Shown piece by piece: positions 55,009-63,318 of a stretch of DNA of 64,000 nucleotides; within the stretch, counting starts at the first letter, position 1; every line of letters begins with the position of its first letter. A program made the position numbers and the translations under genes. The notes beneath the pieces are model-generated. The model saw only the letters and a list, made by a program, of their open reading frames with translations. It made no database searches and was not told the DNA's origin. The DNA comes from Aureivirga sp. CE67 (GTDB lineage: Bacteria > Bacteroidota > Bacteroidia > Flavobacteriales > Flavobacteriaceae): the NCBI RefSeq assembly GCF_015767245.1, contig NZ_JADOTV010000008.1:62001-126000 (forward strand), written 5' to 3'.

Positions 55009-58000
55009 CTATTTTCTCTTCATCACCAATTCATAAACACAAGGAATTACAATCAGATTTAAAACCGTTGCAGAAAGTAATCCTCCAAGAATCACAACTG
55101 CCATTGGACTTTGAATTTCATTTCCAGGTTCTCCTCCTTTCATTGCTAAAGGAATCAAAGCTAAACCTGTGGTAAAAGCAGTCATCAAAATCGGATTTAA
55201 ACGATCCAATGCTCCAATTTTTAATAATTCAAAACCTTGTTTTCCTTCTTTTCGTAAATCTTCATATTTAGAAATCAATAAAATTCCGTTTCTTGTTGCA
55301 ATTCCAAAAAGACTAATAAATCCAATCGTTGCAGCAATACTAATTATTCCAGAAGTAAAATACACAATCAGAATTCCACCAATCAACGCTAAAGGTAAAT
55401 TGATTAAAACAATAAATGAAAGCTTGATATCTTTAAACTCATAATACAACAAAAAGAAAATAATCACAATCGCAATCATAGCTGTAATTAATAGCATTTG
55501 CGATGCTTTTGCTTCACTTTCAAACTGTCCTCCATATTCCACACGATATCCTTCTGGCAATTTCACCTCAGCATTTACAATATTCTGAATATCATTTACC
55601 ACACTTCGTAAATCTCGTCCTTGCACATTTGCAGCAACCACAATTTTTCGCTGCACATTTTCTCTACTTATTGTATTCGGACTACTCACAGATTCTACAG
55701 TTGCCAATTCTCGCAAAGGAACTTGTCCTCCTTCTGGCAAATGAATCCAAGTTTTTTCAATTTTCTCTTTTGTATCTCGATTTTCTTTTTGCAAACGAAC
55801 TACCAAATCAAAATACTTTTGTCCTTCATAGATTTCTCCTGCTTTTTCTCCTGCCAAAGAAATATCCATTTGCTCTAAAAGTTCTTTCACAGTCATTCCA
55901 TGAGCAGCCAACATTTGTCTTTTCGGAACAATTCGTAATTGTGGAACTTCAATCTGCTGATCTACGGCAACATCTGCAATTCCATCGATAGCTTTAATTT
56001 TCGTTTCTACATCTTTTCCAACTTCAAAAAGTCTTTGTAAATCTGAACCAAAAATCTTAATCGCAATATTCGCACGAGTTCCAGAAAGCATATGATCAAT
56101 TCTGTGAGCAATTGGTTGTCCAAGCGTTATATTTACTCCAGGAACTACACTCAATTTTGTACGAACTTCTTCAAAAAATTCTTCTTTTGTTTTATCTTTT
56201 AAAGTAAAAGGAACATCCACTTCGGCAGCATTTACACCTTGTGCGTGTTCATCCAATTCTGCTCGTCCTGTTCTTCTTGTTACCACATCTACTTCTGGTA
56301 ATTCTAATAAAAGTTGCTCAACTAATTTCCCTGTTTTATTACTTTCTTCTAAAGACATTCCAGGAATTCCAACAACACTGATTACCAAAGAACCTTCATT
56401 AAATTCTGGCAAGAAACTTCTTCCTAATTGCGATAAAAACACTAAACTTAAAACAAAAACTCCTACTGTAAATCCAATAATGATTCTCGGAATTTTCAAT
56501 GTTTTTTCTAAAATAGAAGCATACCATTTTTGTAAAACTCTTTCGATTTTTGTTCCTTCTGCTTGCTTCCCTATTACTTTTTCATTTTTAAGTAAAAAAG
56601 AACATAAAACTGGTGTAACTGTTACAGCTACAATCAAAGAAGTCAGAACAGATGTGATAAATGCAATTCCAAGTGGTTGCAATAACCTTCCTTCCATTCC
56701 ACTCAAGAAAAATAATGGAACAAATGAAACGATGATAATTAACGTTGCTATAATAATTGAACTACGAATTTCCATCGAAGCAATTTTCACCACTTCTAAA
56801 ATTCCTAATCGTTCTTCTTTTGGTTTTTGCACATTTTCTCTTAATCGTTTAAAAACATTTTCCACATCAATAATTGCATCATCCACCAAAGCTCCAATTG
56901 CAATTGCCATTCCTCCCAAAGACATCGTATTAATTGTATATCCTAAAAGTTTTAAAACAATAATAGAAACTAGAAGTGAAATAGGAATTGCCAATAGAGA
57001 AATCACCGTTGTTCGCCAATTCATCAAGAAAATAAATAAGACTAAAACAACAAAAAATGCTCCTTCTAAAAGTGTTTGATTTAAATTATTAATTGAAGCT
57101 TCGATAAAATTTGCTTGTCTAAAAATATGACTTTGAATTTCAACATTTTCTGGAATAGTTTTCTTTAAATCTACAATTGCTTCATCCAAACTTTTTGTCA
57201 ACTCTAAAGTATTCACATCTGGTTGCTTCGAAATTGTTAGAACAACAGCAGGTTTTCCATTTAAAGATCCATCTCCAATTTTATCTGAAGTTCCAATCTG
57301 AACTGTCGCAACATCTTTAATTTTAATCGCTTGCCCATTCTTATATTTAACGATACTTTCTTGTAAACTTTCCAAATTATAAGCTCGTCCACTTCCTTTG
57401 ATGATATATTGATTTCCATGTTGATTAATCACACCTCCAGGAGCATTCAAGTTTGCTTCTTGTACTTTTTCTAAAAGCTCTGTAATACTAACATCATAAT
57501 AATTCAATTTTTCTGGATTTGCAAAAACTTGATATTCCTTATAATCTCCTCCGATTACAATCACATTTGCAATTCCTCCAATCGATTTAATTCTTGGACT
57601 AATTGTCCAATCTGCTAAAGTTCGAAGTTCCATTGGTGACAAACTATCCGAAGTAACTCCAAGTAACATTACTTCTCCCATAATCGAAGAAATCGGTGCC
57701 ATCGTTGGTGTTCCAACTCCTTCTGGTAAATTCTCACGAACCATCGGAATTCTTTCACTTACGATTTGTCTAGCACGATAAATATCCGTTCCCCAATTAA
57801 ATTCTACCCAAACAATAGAAATTCCAGCAGCCGAAGACGAACGAATTCGACGAACATTTGGCGAACCATTCATTGCTGTTTCTAATTGATAAGTAACTAA
57901 TTTCTCTACTTCTTCCGATTCCATTCCATGTGCTTCTGTCAAAATTGTAACTGTCGGTGCAGTCAAATCTGGAAACACATCCACGTTCATTGTACGTGTG

Positions 58001-58089
58001 AAATAAATTCCTGTCATACTTAAAATCACAGCGATTAAAAGGACTAGAAATCTATTTTGTAACGATATTGATAAAATTTTATTTAACAT
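55009..58089 (-). CDS. Heavy-metal efflux RND permease (CusA/CzcA family)
   Basis: A 1026-residue inner-membrane RND pump that drives metal export with the proton gradient. N-terminal helix ~10-28, DVFPDLTAPTVTILTEA at the first porter subdomain, and two sets of transmembrane helices (~340-520 and ~860-1020). The TM4 region reads LGGMAIAIGALVDDAIIDVENVFKRL: it has the acidic residues but not the DFGLIIDGA of classic Co/Zn/Cd pumps, so it is closer to the Cu/Ag type. It is the last gene of the operon, 14 bp after the adaptor. The metal is not certain. Confidence 0.93.
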   Translation of the reverse strand: MLNKILSISLQNRFLVLLIAVILSMTGIYFTRTMNVDVFPDLTAPTVTILTEAHGMESEEVEKLVTYQLETAMNGSPNVRRIRSSSAAGISIVWVEFNWGTDIYRARQIVSERIPMVRENLPEGVGTPTMAPISSIMGEVMLLGVTSDSLSPMELRTLADWTISPRIKSIGGIANVIVIGGDYKEYQVFANPEKLNYYDVSITELLEKVQEANLNAPGGVINQHGNQYIIKGSGRAYNLESLQESIVKYKNGQAIKIKDVATVQIGTSDKIGDGSLNGKPAVVLTISKQPDVNTLELTKSLDEAIVDLKKTIPENVEIQSHIFRQANFIEASINNLNQTLLEGAFFVVLVLFIFLMNWRTTVISLLAIPISLLVSIIVLKLLGYTINTMSLGGMAIAIGALVDDAIIDVENVFKRLRENVQKPKEERLGILEVVKIASMEIRSSIIIATLIIIVSFVPLFFLSGMEGRLLQPLGIAFITSVLTSLIVAVTVTPVLCSFLLKNEKVIGKQAEGTKIERVLQKWYASILEKTLKIPRIIIGFTVGVFVLSLVFLSQLGRSFLPEFNEGSLVISVVGIPGMSLEESNKTGKLVEQLLLELPEVDVVTRRTGRAELDEHAQGVNAAEVDVPFTLKDKTKEEFFEEVRTKLSVVPGVNITLGQPIAHRIDHMLSGTRANIAIKIFGSDLQRLFEVGKDVETKIKAIDGIADVAVDQQIEVPQLRIVPKRQMLAAHGMTVKELLEQMDISLAGEKAGEIYEGQKYFDLVVRLQKENRDTKEKIEKTWIHLPEGGQVPLRELATVESVSSPNTISRENVQRKIVVAANVQGRDLRSVVNDIQNIVNAEVKLPEGYRVEYGGQFESEAKASQMLLITAMIAIVIIFFLLYYEFKDIKLSFIVLINLPLALIGGILIVYFTSGIISIAATIGFISLFGIATRNGILLISKYEDLRKEGKQGFELLKIGALDRLNPILMTAFTTGLALIPLAMKGGEPGNEIQSPMAVVILGGLLSATVLNLIVIPCVYELVMKRK

Positions 58090-58103
58090 AAATCCAATCC
58101 TTT

Positions 58104-59609
58104 TTAGTGTGCATGTCCGTGAGCTGGTGCTTGTCCTGACATTGAAGCCATTTTCACTTGGTACGCACCTTTTGTCACTACAAATTCTTCTTTCGAAAGC
58201 CCTTCTTTAACTTCGACAAATTCTCCGTTTTGCTTTCCAATTATTACTGGTCTTCTTTCAAAAGTTTCTCCGCTCAATTGAACAATTACAGAATAATTCC
58301 CATAATCTTCTAATAAAGAATTCACAGGAACTACAATTCCTTTTGCTCCATTTCCAACAGCAATTTGTACTTCTGTAAATGCTCCTTCAGGTTTTAAAAC
58401 AGCATCTTCCACTTTTGCTATTACAGAAACTATCGGATTTTCAGCATCTACTTTTTTCCCTACAGATAAAACTTCTCCATCTGTTTTCTTCAAATTCGAC
58501 CAAGAATCTGTTTCTGGTTGGTACCAAATATTTTGAATCTCACTTAATTTTTCTGCATCCGAAGCACTCACTTTTGCTTCTAAAATATTTGATTGTTGAC
58601 TAGAAATTGTAAACAACATCGCTCCTTCTTCTACAAAATCACCATTTCTTTGTTTTACATTTTTAATAAATCCAGAAAATGGCGCTCTGATTTGTTTTCC
58701 TTTTGAAGAAAAATTTGAAACTAAAGATTGATAAGAAGCTTTTGCTACTTCAAATTCTTTCTTCGATTTTAAAAATTCTGATTTTGCAATGATTTTCGAA
58801 TTGTATAATTCTTTTTTTCTATCAAAATTTGATTTTGCTTCTTCAAAATTTGCTTTTGCTTTTGCAACATTCGAGTTTAAATTATTCGCTGAAAACTCTT
58901 TACTTTCTATCATTAAAAGTAATTGTCCTTTCTGAACTTTTGCACCTTCTACAATTTTTTCATTAGCAAAAGAAACAGTTCCACTTGCTGTTGCATTTAA
59001 AACTTTCGAATTAGAATTCGATGTTTTCCAAACTCCAGAAGTTGAAATCATTTCATAAATTTCCATTTCTCGAACAGGTTCAGTTTTAAATTCCATTTTC
59101 CAAGCTTGTTCTTTTAAAAATGAAATCGTAGCCTCATCTTCCGTAGCTGGATTTGCTTTTCTAGCAGTTTCTAAATCAGCATAAACTTCTACATCTTTAA
59201 TTACAATTTTATCCGAAAATTCAGGTGTTTGAATCTCAAAAATCAAGGTCCCTTTTCCTGCTTTTTTCGGTTGTAATTTTGGAGAAAAAATTCCTGGAGA
59301 AGATGGCGCGTTCACTGTATGCTTAATCCCTGAATTTCCAGAAATAAAACTTACCGTTACTTTTCCTTCTGTAATAGGTTTGTGTTTTTTCATCGTTGTA
59401 AAATGAGCAGCAAATCGACTTGTTTTTCCAACTACTAAAACTGGAAATTCAACAAATAATTCTGATTTCTCTGTCCATTTTGTAAAATCTATTCTTGGTG
59501 TTTCTTCAAAATGTCCACCATTTGCATCATGTGCGTGTCCATGATCTTCTTGTGCTTTTGGGCTACAAGAAACTATTGCTAAAGCAATGATTATATATAA
59601 AAATCGCAT
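58104..59609 (-). CDS. Efflux RND periplasmic adaptor, His-rich ends (CusB/CzcB-like)
   Basis: A 501-residue membrane-fusion protein joining pump and outer-membrane channel. The N-terminus is a lipoprotein signal (IALAIVSCSPK). A histidine-rich patch follows (EDHGHAHDANGGHFEE), then an extra ~130-residue beta domain. The adaptor core comes next: a lipoyl half-motif GTVSFANEKIVEGAKVQKGQLL, an alpha-hairpin (~245-310), the second half RAPFSGFIKNVKQRNGDFVEEG and the beta-barrel. The C-terminus is again histidine-rich (APAHGHAH). Metal binding by both ends is inferred. Confidence 0.92.
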   Translation of the reverse strand: MRFLYIIIALAIVSCSPKAQEDHGHAHDANGGHFEETPRIDFTKWTEKSELFVEFPVLVVGKTSRFAAHFTTMKKHKPITEGKVTVSFISGNSGIKHTVNAPSSPGIFSPKLQPKKAGKGTLIFEIQTPEFSDKIVIKDVEVYADLETARKANPATEDEATISFLKEQAWKMEFKTEPVREMEIYEMISTSGVWKTSNSNSKVLNATASGTVSFANEKIVEGAKVQKGQLLLMIESKEFSANNLNSNVAKAKANFEEAKSNFDRKKELYNSKIIAKSEFLKSKKEFEVAKASYQSLVSNFSSKGKQIRAPFSGFIKNVKQRNGDFVEEGAMLFTISSQQSNILEAKVSASDAEKLSEIQNIWYQPETDSWSNLKKTDGEVLSVGKKVDAENPIVSVIAKVEDAVLKPEGAFTEVQIAVGNGAKGIVVPVNSLLEDYGNYSVIVQLSGETFERRPVIIGKQNGEFVEVKEGLSKEEFVVTKGAYQVKMASMSGQAPAHGHAH

Positions 59610-59650
59610 TGTTTTTTTTGTTTTAATAATTATTTAAATCACAAAATGCT

Positions 59651-59700
59651 GGGATACCTCCCCGCCCGTTGGGCACCCCTCCTTTTTTAAAGGAGGGGAA
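59651..59700. repeat. GC-rich double-hairpin intergenic element inside the efflux operon
   Basis: Two adjacent hairpins: GCCC-GTT-GGGC (59664-59674) and a 10-bp stem CCCCTCCTTT / AAAGGAGGGG (59676-59685 with 59689-59698). Its base content is far above the surroundings. It lies in the 103-bp gap between the His-rich and adaptor genes and may modulate readthrough or mRNA stability. Confidence 0.6.
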
Positions 59701-59712
59701 TTTAAAATTTAA

Positions 59713-60036
59713 TTAGTGAGCTTTGTGCTCAGTTCCATCTTCATGTTTGTGCGTTTTCTCCGCTTCATGTTTGTGGTGATCTTCACCTTCTTTGTGTTCG
59801 TGAGTAGAAGTTGTGTCTTTTACTTTAAACTCTTCTTGTTCATGGTGATCTCCATGTTCGTGGCTATGTCCACCTTCTCCGTGGTCATGTCCTCCATCTC
59901 CATGATCGTGTCCGTGATCAGAGTGTTGCTCTGTTCCGTGATCATGTCCGTGACCCTCATTTTTCTTTTCTTTTTTTGGCGTACAAGCCACTGCAAAAAC
60001 AACTAATCCTGCAATTAATAATTTTGTGATCTTCAT
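59713..60036 (-). CDS. Histidine-rich small lipoprotein of the efflux operon
   Basis: A 107-residue protein: lipoprotein signal MKITKLLIAGLVVFAVACTP (lipobox AVAC, Cys18), then a mature chain dominated by His, Asp, Glu and Gly (GHGHDHGTEQHSDHGHDHGDGG; later HEHGDHHEQEE and HKHEAEKTHKHEDG). It has no folded-domain signature. It lies 10 bp after the TolC-like gene and before the adaptor. A periplasmic metal buffer or chaperone (Zn, Ni, Co or Cu) feeding the pump is a sound inference. Confidence 0.85.
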   Translation of the reverse strand: MKITKLLIAGLVVFAVACTPKKEKKNEGHGHDHGTEQHSDHGHDHGDGGHDHGEGGHSHEHGDHHEQEEFKVKDTTSTHEHKEGEDHHKHEAEKTHKHEDGTEHKAH

Positions 60037-60046
60037 AATATTTAAT

Positions 60047-61228
60047 TTATAATTGGTATTTAAATAATTCTGCTTGAAGCAAATAAAGTTCTTTTTTCAT
60101 TTCTAAAACTTTATTTATCGCTTGTTCGTAAAAATGATTTTCTTGGAAATATGTAATGAAATCAATTTCACCTAATTCATACGCTTTCAATAATAAAGAG
60201 GAAGAATTCATCGACTCTAAAGTCTCTTTATAAGCTTCGTATTTACTCAAAATTGTTTGATATGAATTGTATTTCTGTTGAAAATCAGCATACAGTTTCA
60301 AAGTAGATGCTTCCGTTTCGATTTTTGTTGATTCATAATCGATTTTCGCAGCTTTCACTTTGTTTTTATTATTCCATAGCGGAATCGAAATTCCTCCATA
60401 AAGTCCAGAATAATTATTTCCTGCAACACCTTGATAATTAAAACCAGCTGTTAGATTTGGCAAAGATTTATTCTTCGAAAGTTTATATTTCTGTAAGGCA
60501 ACAGTTTCCTTTTGCGAAATTTGCTTCAACATAAAATCGTTCATTTTCTTTTGTTCCCATAATTCACTTAAAGGCGCCAAATTTACACTTTTATCAAATG
60601 CTAGAATAGAAAAATTTAATGCTTCTCCTCCATTTAAACTCTCCAAAGAAAGCTTCTGATTTTGAATTTCCGTTTGTAACTTTTCGAAATCAAATTGTTT
60701 TTGCAACCAAGCTATTTTAGCCTTGTTTTGGTCTAAAATTCCAATTTGTTCTTTTTCAAAAAGTTGTTTGGTTTGCTCATAAACTTTCTCTGCTTTTTGA
60801 ATTCTTTCTTCTTCTAACTTCATCAAATTTTGTAATGAAATTAGTTTGATTAGTTCTTTTTTAGCAGAAAATAAAACTTCTTGTTTTTTTAATTCATAAA
60901 CATAATCCAAACTAGTTTGCTCATTTTTAATCCATTTTTTTCTGGAAATATAAACTGTTGGAAATTCGAAAGTTTGTGAAATTTCAAACTCTGTGTAATT
61001 TCCATCTGAATGTTCTCCCCATGGTAAAAAATAAGCCCCAACTTCAGGGTTTGGAAGATTATTTTCTGATTTTAATTCTAGTTTTTTACTTTTTATATAA
61101 GTAGCAAAAGCCTTTAATTCTTTATTATTTTGTTCTATTTTTTGTAGAATATTCTCCACTTTTTCTTGTGCATTTAGCTGAGAAAAAGCAAATAAACTAC
61201 AAATAATGAAAACTATATTTAGTCTCAT
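60047..61228 (-). CDS. TolC-family outer-membrane efflux protein (CusC/CzcC-like)
   Basis: A 393-residue outer-membrane channel subunit. Signal peptide at ~1-20 (FIICSLFAFSQLNAQ). The rest is long amphipathic helices with the two OEP repeats (~25-200 and ~220-390), with the NLPNPEVGAYFLPWGEH segment near the start and YSGLYGGISIPLWNNKNK near ~275, typical of the CzcC subgroup. It is 10 bp upstream of the His-rich gene. No -7 element was found directly upstream, so the operon may start at the other His-rich gene at 61878. Confidence 0.9.
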   Translation of the reverse strand: MRLNIVFIICSLFAFSQLNAQEKVENILQKIEQNNKELKAFATYIKSKKLELKSENNLPNPEVGAYFLPWGEHSDGNYTEFEISQTFEFPTVYISRKKWIKNEQTSLDYVYELKKQEVLFSAKKELIKLISLQNLMKLEEERIQKAEKVYEQTKQLFEKEQIGILDQNKAKIAWLQKQFDFEKLQTEIQNQKLSLESLNGGEALNFSILAFDKSVNLAPLSELWEQKKMNDFMLKQISQKETVALQKYKLSKNKSLPNLTAGFNYQGVAGNNYSGLYGGISIPLWNNKNKVKAAKIDYESTKIETEASTLKLYADFQQKYNSYQTILSKYEAYKETLESMNSSSLLLKAYELGEIDFITYFQENHFYEQAINKVLEMKKELYLLQAELFKYQL

Positions 61229-61274
61229 TTTTTGAGATGATTTGGAAGAGTTTGAGTTTGTTGGGTGAATAAAA

Positions 61275-61305
61275 ACACACCCCTAGTCCCTCTCAAGAGG
61301 GGAAC
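61275..61305. repeat. CCCCTCTTGAGAGGGG-type intergenic repeat, copy C
   Basis: ACACACCCCTAGTCCCTCTC followed by AAGAGGGGAACT, the same orientation as copy A, between the His-rich membrane-protein gene and the TolC-like gene. Confidence 0.75.
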
Positions 61306-61422
61306 TTTCAATAACAGATAAATTTAAATTAGAATACTATCTGTAAACAAATAATTTACAAACCCTTTTATTAATAAAATAATTGATTTTTTGGATAAAG
61401 AGATTTATCCGAAATGTAGAAT

Positions 61423-61878
61423 TTAGGCAATTGTAGGTGGAGCTCTTAAAGCAATATTTTGAAAAACATAGGATTCGTAGAAAGGTTCTTCATAAAGAAA
61501 ATTTCTATGTAAATCAAGTTTTTCAGCAATTGTATAATAGCCATCTGTGAAAACAAAACCAATCTCTGAAACTACTTTTTGAGTTTTAGTAATTTCTGAT
61601 TTGAATTTTGAAATTGTTACATCTTCATATGTATGAACTGAATGTGCATGTCCTTCTAAATCAATCGGAAGTTTGGATTGTAACTCTGAAGTATCTTGCT
61701 TTTTTTCATCTGAAGAATGATGATGGTGTGAATGTCCATCGTGTGAATGATTATGCGTAGTTTCCGAAGAAACTAATTTGTGATGAATATGGTGAATATG
61801 CGGCAAAGCATTATGAAGAATCATAATACTAATCACACTTAAAAGTAAAAAGGCTTTTATTTTCTTTAGGTAATTCAT
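61423..61878 (-). CDS. Histidine-rich membrane-associated protein upstream of the efflux operon
   Basis: I choose the ATG at 61878 (151 residues); a TTG three codons upstream overlaps the promoter. A hydrophobic N-terminal segment (MNYLKKIKAFLLLSVISIMILH) runs straight into PHIHHIHHK and then NHSHDGHSHHHHSSDEKK. The C-terminal half is not His-rich and ends LRAPPTIA. Short proteins of this layout accompany metal-efflux genes in Bacteroidota. Metal sensing or binding is inferred from composition and position. Confidence 0.7.
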   Translation of the reverse strand: MNYLKKIKAFLLLSVISIMILHNALPHIHHIHHKLVSSETTHNHSHDGHSHHHHSSDEKKQDTSELQSKLPIDLEGHAHSVHTYEDVTISKFKSEITKTQKVVSEIGFVFTDGYYTIAEKLDLHRNFLYEEPFYESYVFQNIALRAPPTIA

Positions 61879-61884
61879 CAAGTG

Positions 61885-61892
61885 CAAAGCTA
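61885..61892 (-). promoter_or_regulatory. -7 element for the His-rich gene, possibly the whole efflux operon
   Basis: Reads TAGCTTTG on the minus strand, an exact match ending 6 bp before the ATG; the transcript would be nearly leaderless. Confidence 0.5.
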
Positions 61893-61976
61893 TGGTATTT
61901 TTTTATATTTTAGAAAAAGATTCTATTCAAAATCTTTTTTACCTTTATTTGTACTCTTAAAATAAAAAATTGTTAA

Positions 61977-62849
61977 ATGCAAGAAGTTACTAAAATTCAA
62001 AATCTACATACATTTTTAAGTGAATATGGGTTATTTGCTACAGGAATTATAACATTAATTGTTTTTTTAATTAGAGATATCATTTCTTCAATAGTCGAAA
62101 GTATTAAAAATAAAATCAAAAAATCCAAAGAGGCAAAAAATAATAAAATACTCTTCAAAAAAATGGTTATAAAAACCTTAGATGATTTAAATAATAAAAT
62201 TGTTTTTTTTCAAAAATCAAATCAATTATTTGATATCGAAAATTTAAAACCCAATTATACAGAATACAAATGTTCAACATATTCAGAACATATTCATAAT
62301 TTCAATATCTCACAAATTATGAACAGTTTATCTAGTTTAAAATTAGATAACGAATTTCAGGATTTTTTAGAAATATTGGAAGAATTAAAATTTGAAAAAG
62401 AAACAAATATTATTGAAATTAATGAATCATCAACTAGATTAATAGAACTGAATTCTTTACTAAGAAAACAAATAAGCATGTGTGAGTTAGAATTTTACAA
62501 ATTCATTAACACACAATTTATAAAAGAGAATTTTTCAAAAGAAACTCTATCACATATTGAAGAAATTAAAAACAAAGGGAGTTATGAAACTAGTAATGGA
62601 ATTATTCATATTTCTTTTAAAAATGTTTATGATAATAATAAAAAAATGATAGGAATAATCAATAACTCAGAAGTGAGCACAAACTTGAACTGTATGAGTT
62701 TTATGATTATTCTGATGGAATATTGCGATATTTTTGATCAAAATAAAGATTTAATAAATAGTATAAAAAATTACAATAATAATCTAATAGAAAACTCAAA
62801 TAAAAAAATTAAAAAACTGGAATCTATAAAATACTTTTTAAATAATTGA
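61977..62849 (+). CDS. Hypothetical membrane-anchored helical protein
   Basis: A 290-residue protein with one N-terminal transmembrane helix (~18-42, LFATGIITLIVFLIRDIISSIV), a basic stop-transfer (NKIKKSKEAKNNK) and a long helical cytoplasmic part with little sequence complexity. No family recognised. The bases are very A-rich even for this genome. It is 38 bp upstream of the HxlR-type gene; whether they share a transcript is unclear. Confidence 0.65.
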   Translation: MQEVTKIQNLHTFLSEYGLFATGIITLIVFLIRDIISSIVESIKNKIKKSKEAKNNKILFKKMVIKTLDDLNNKIVFFQKSNQLFDIENLKPNYTEYKCSTYSEHIHNFNISQIMNSLSSLKLDNEFQDFLEILEELKFEKETNIIEINESSTRLIELNSLLRKQISMCELEFYKFINTQFIKENFSKETLSHIEEIKNKGSYETSNGIIHISFKNVYDNNKKMIGIINNSEVSTNLNCMSFMIILMEYCDIFDQNKDLINSIKNYNNNLIENSNKKIKKLESIKYFLNN

Positions 62850-62887
62850 TTTTTTTGCTACATTTACTGTAATAATTAAAAACAATT

Positions 62888-63208
62888 ATGAAAATAACAA
62901 TACCACAAAAAGATGCTACTAATGATCAGCCTTTATTAGCTTTATTCGATATTTTAGGACAAAACTGGAGTTTGAGAATCATCTGGAGTTTGAAAGATGG
63001 ACCTTGTAAATTCCGTGAATTATTGTACAGGTGCGGAACCTCATCTCCTACTACTTTGAACAAAAGAATCAAAGAATTGAAGAATTTACATTTGCTAGAA
63101 TTGAGCAAAGATGGCTATATTTTAACACCGCTTGGTTTGAGTTTATGTACGCAATTAAATTTATTAAAACCGTGGACAAAAGAATGGGCTAGAAAATTTC
63201 CATCATAA
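62888..63208 (+). CDS. HxlR-type winged-helix transcriptional regulator
   Basis: A 106-residue winged-helix protein of the HxlR/MarR-like group. The opening LFDILGQNWSLRIIWSLKDGPCKFRELLYRCG, recognition helix SSPTTLNKRIKELKNLHLLEL and wing SKDGYILTPLGLSL match the family. It lacks the N-terminal redox cysteine often found in HxlR proteins (first Cys is ~40). It probably controls the truncated gene downstream or itself; the target is not shown. Confidence 0.88.
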   Translation: MKITIPQKDATNDQPLLALFDILGQNWSLRIIWSLKDGPCKFRELLYRCGTSSPTTLNKRIKELKNLHLLELSKDGYILTPLGLSLCTQLNLLKPWTKEWARKFPS

Positions 63209-63212
63209 AAAA

Positions 63213-63240
63213 TGAGACTGTTTAGGCAGTCTTTTCGTTT
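63213..63240 (+). terminator. Terminator after the HxlR-type gene
   Basis: Short stem AGACTG pairs with CAGTCT (63215-63220 with 63227-63232) with T-rich tail. Modest strength. Confidence 0.5.
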
Positions 63241-63318
63241 TTTTATTATTAGCTAACAGAAACTATTATTTGATTTATTAATTCCAAAATAGTAGCTTTA
63301 GCAAAAAAATAAGTAAAA

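Noticed and set aside
56480-57079. 199-codon + strand frame (and 55503-55991)
   Set aside because: Antisense shadows of the RND pump gene.
59716-60006. Frames opposite and out of phase with the His-rich lipoprotein gene
   Set aside because: The His-rich frame has a good lipoprotein signal and fits the operon; the others are shadows of its repetitive codons.
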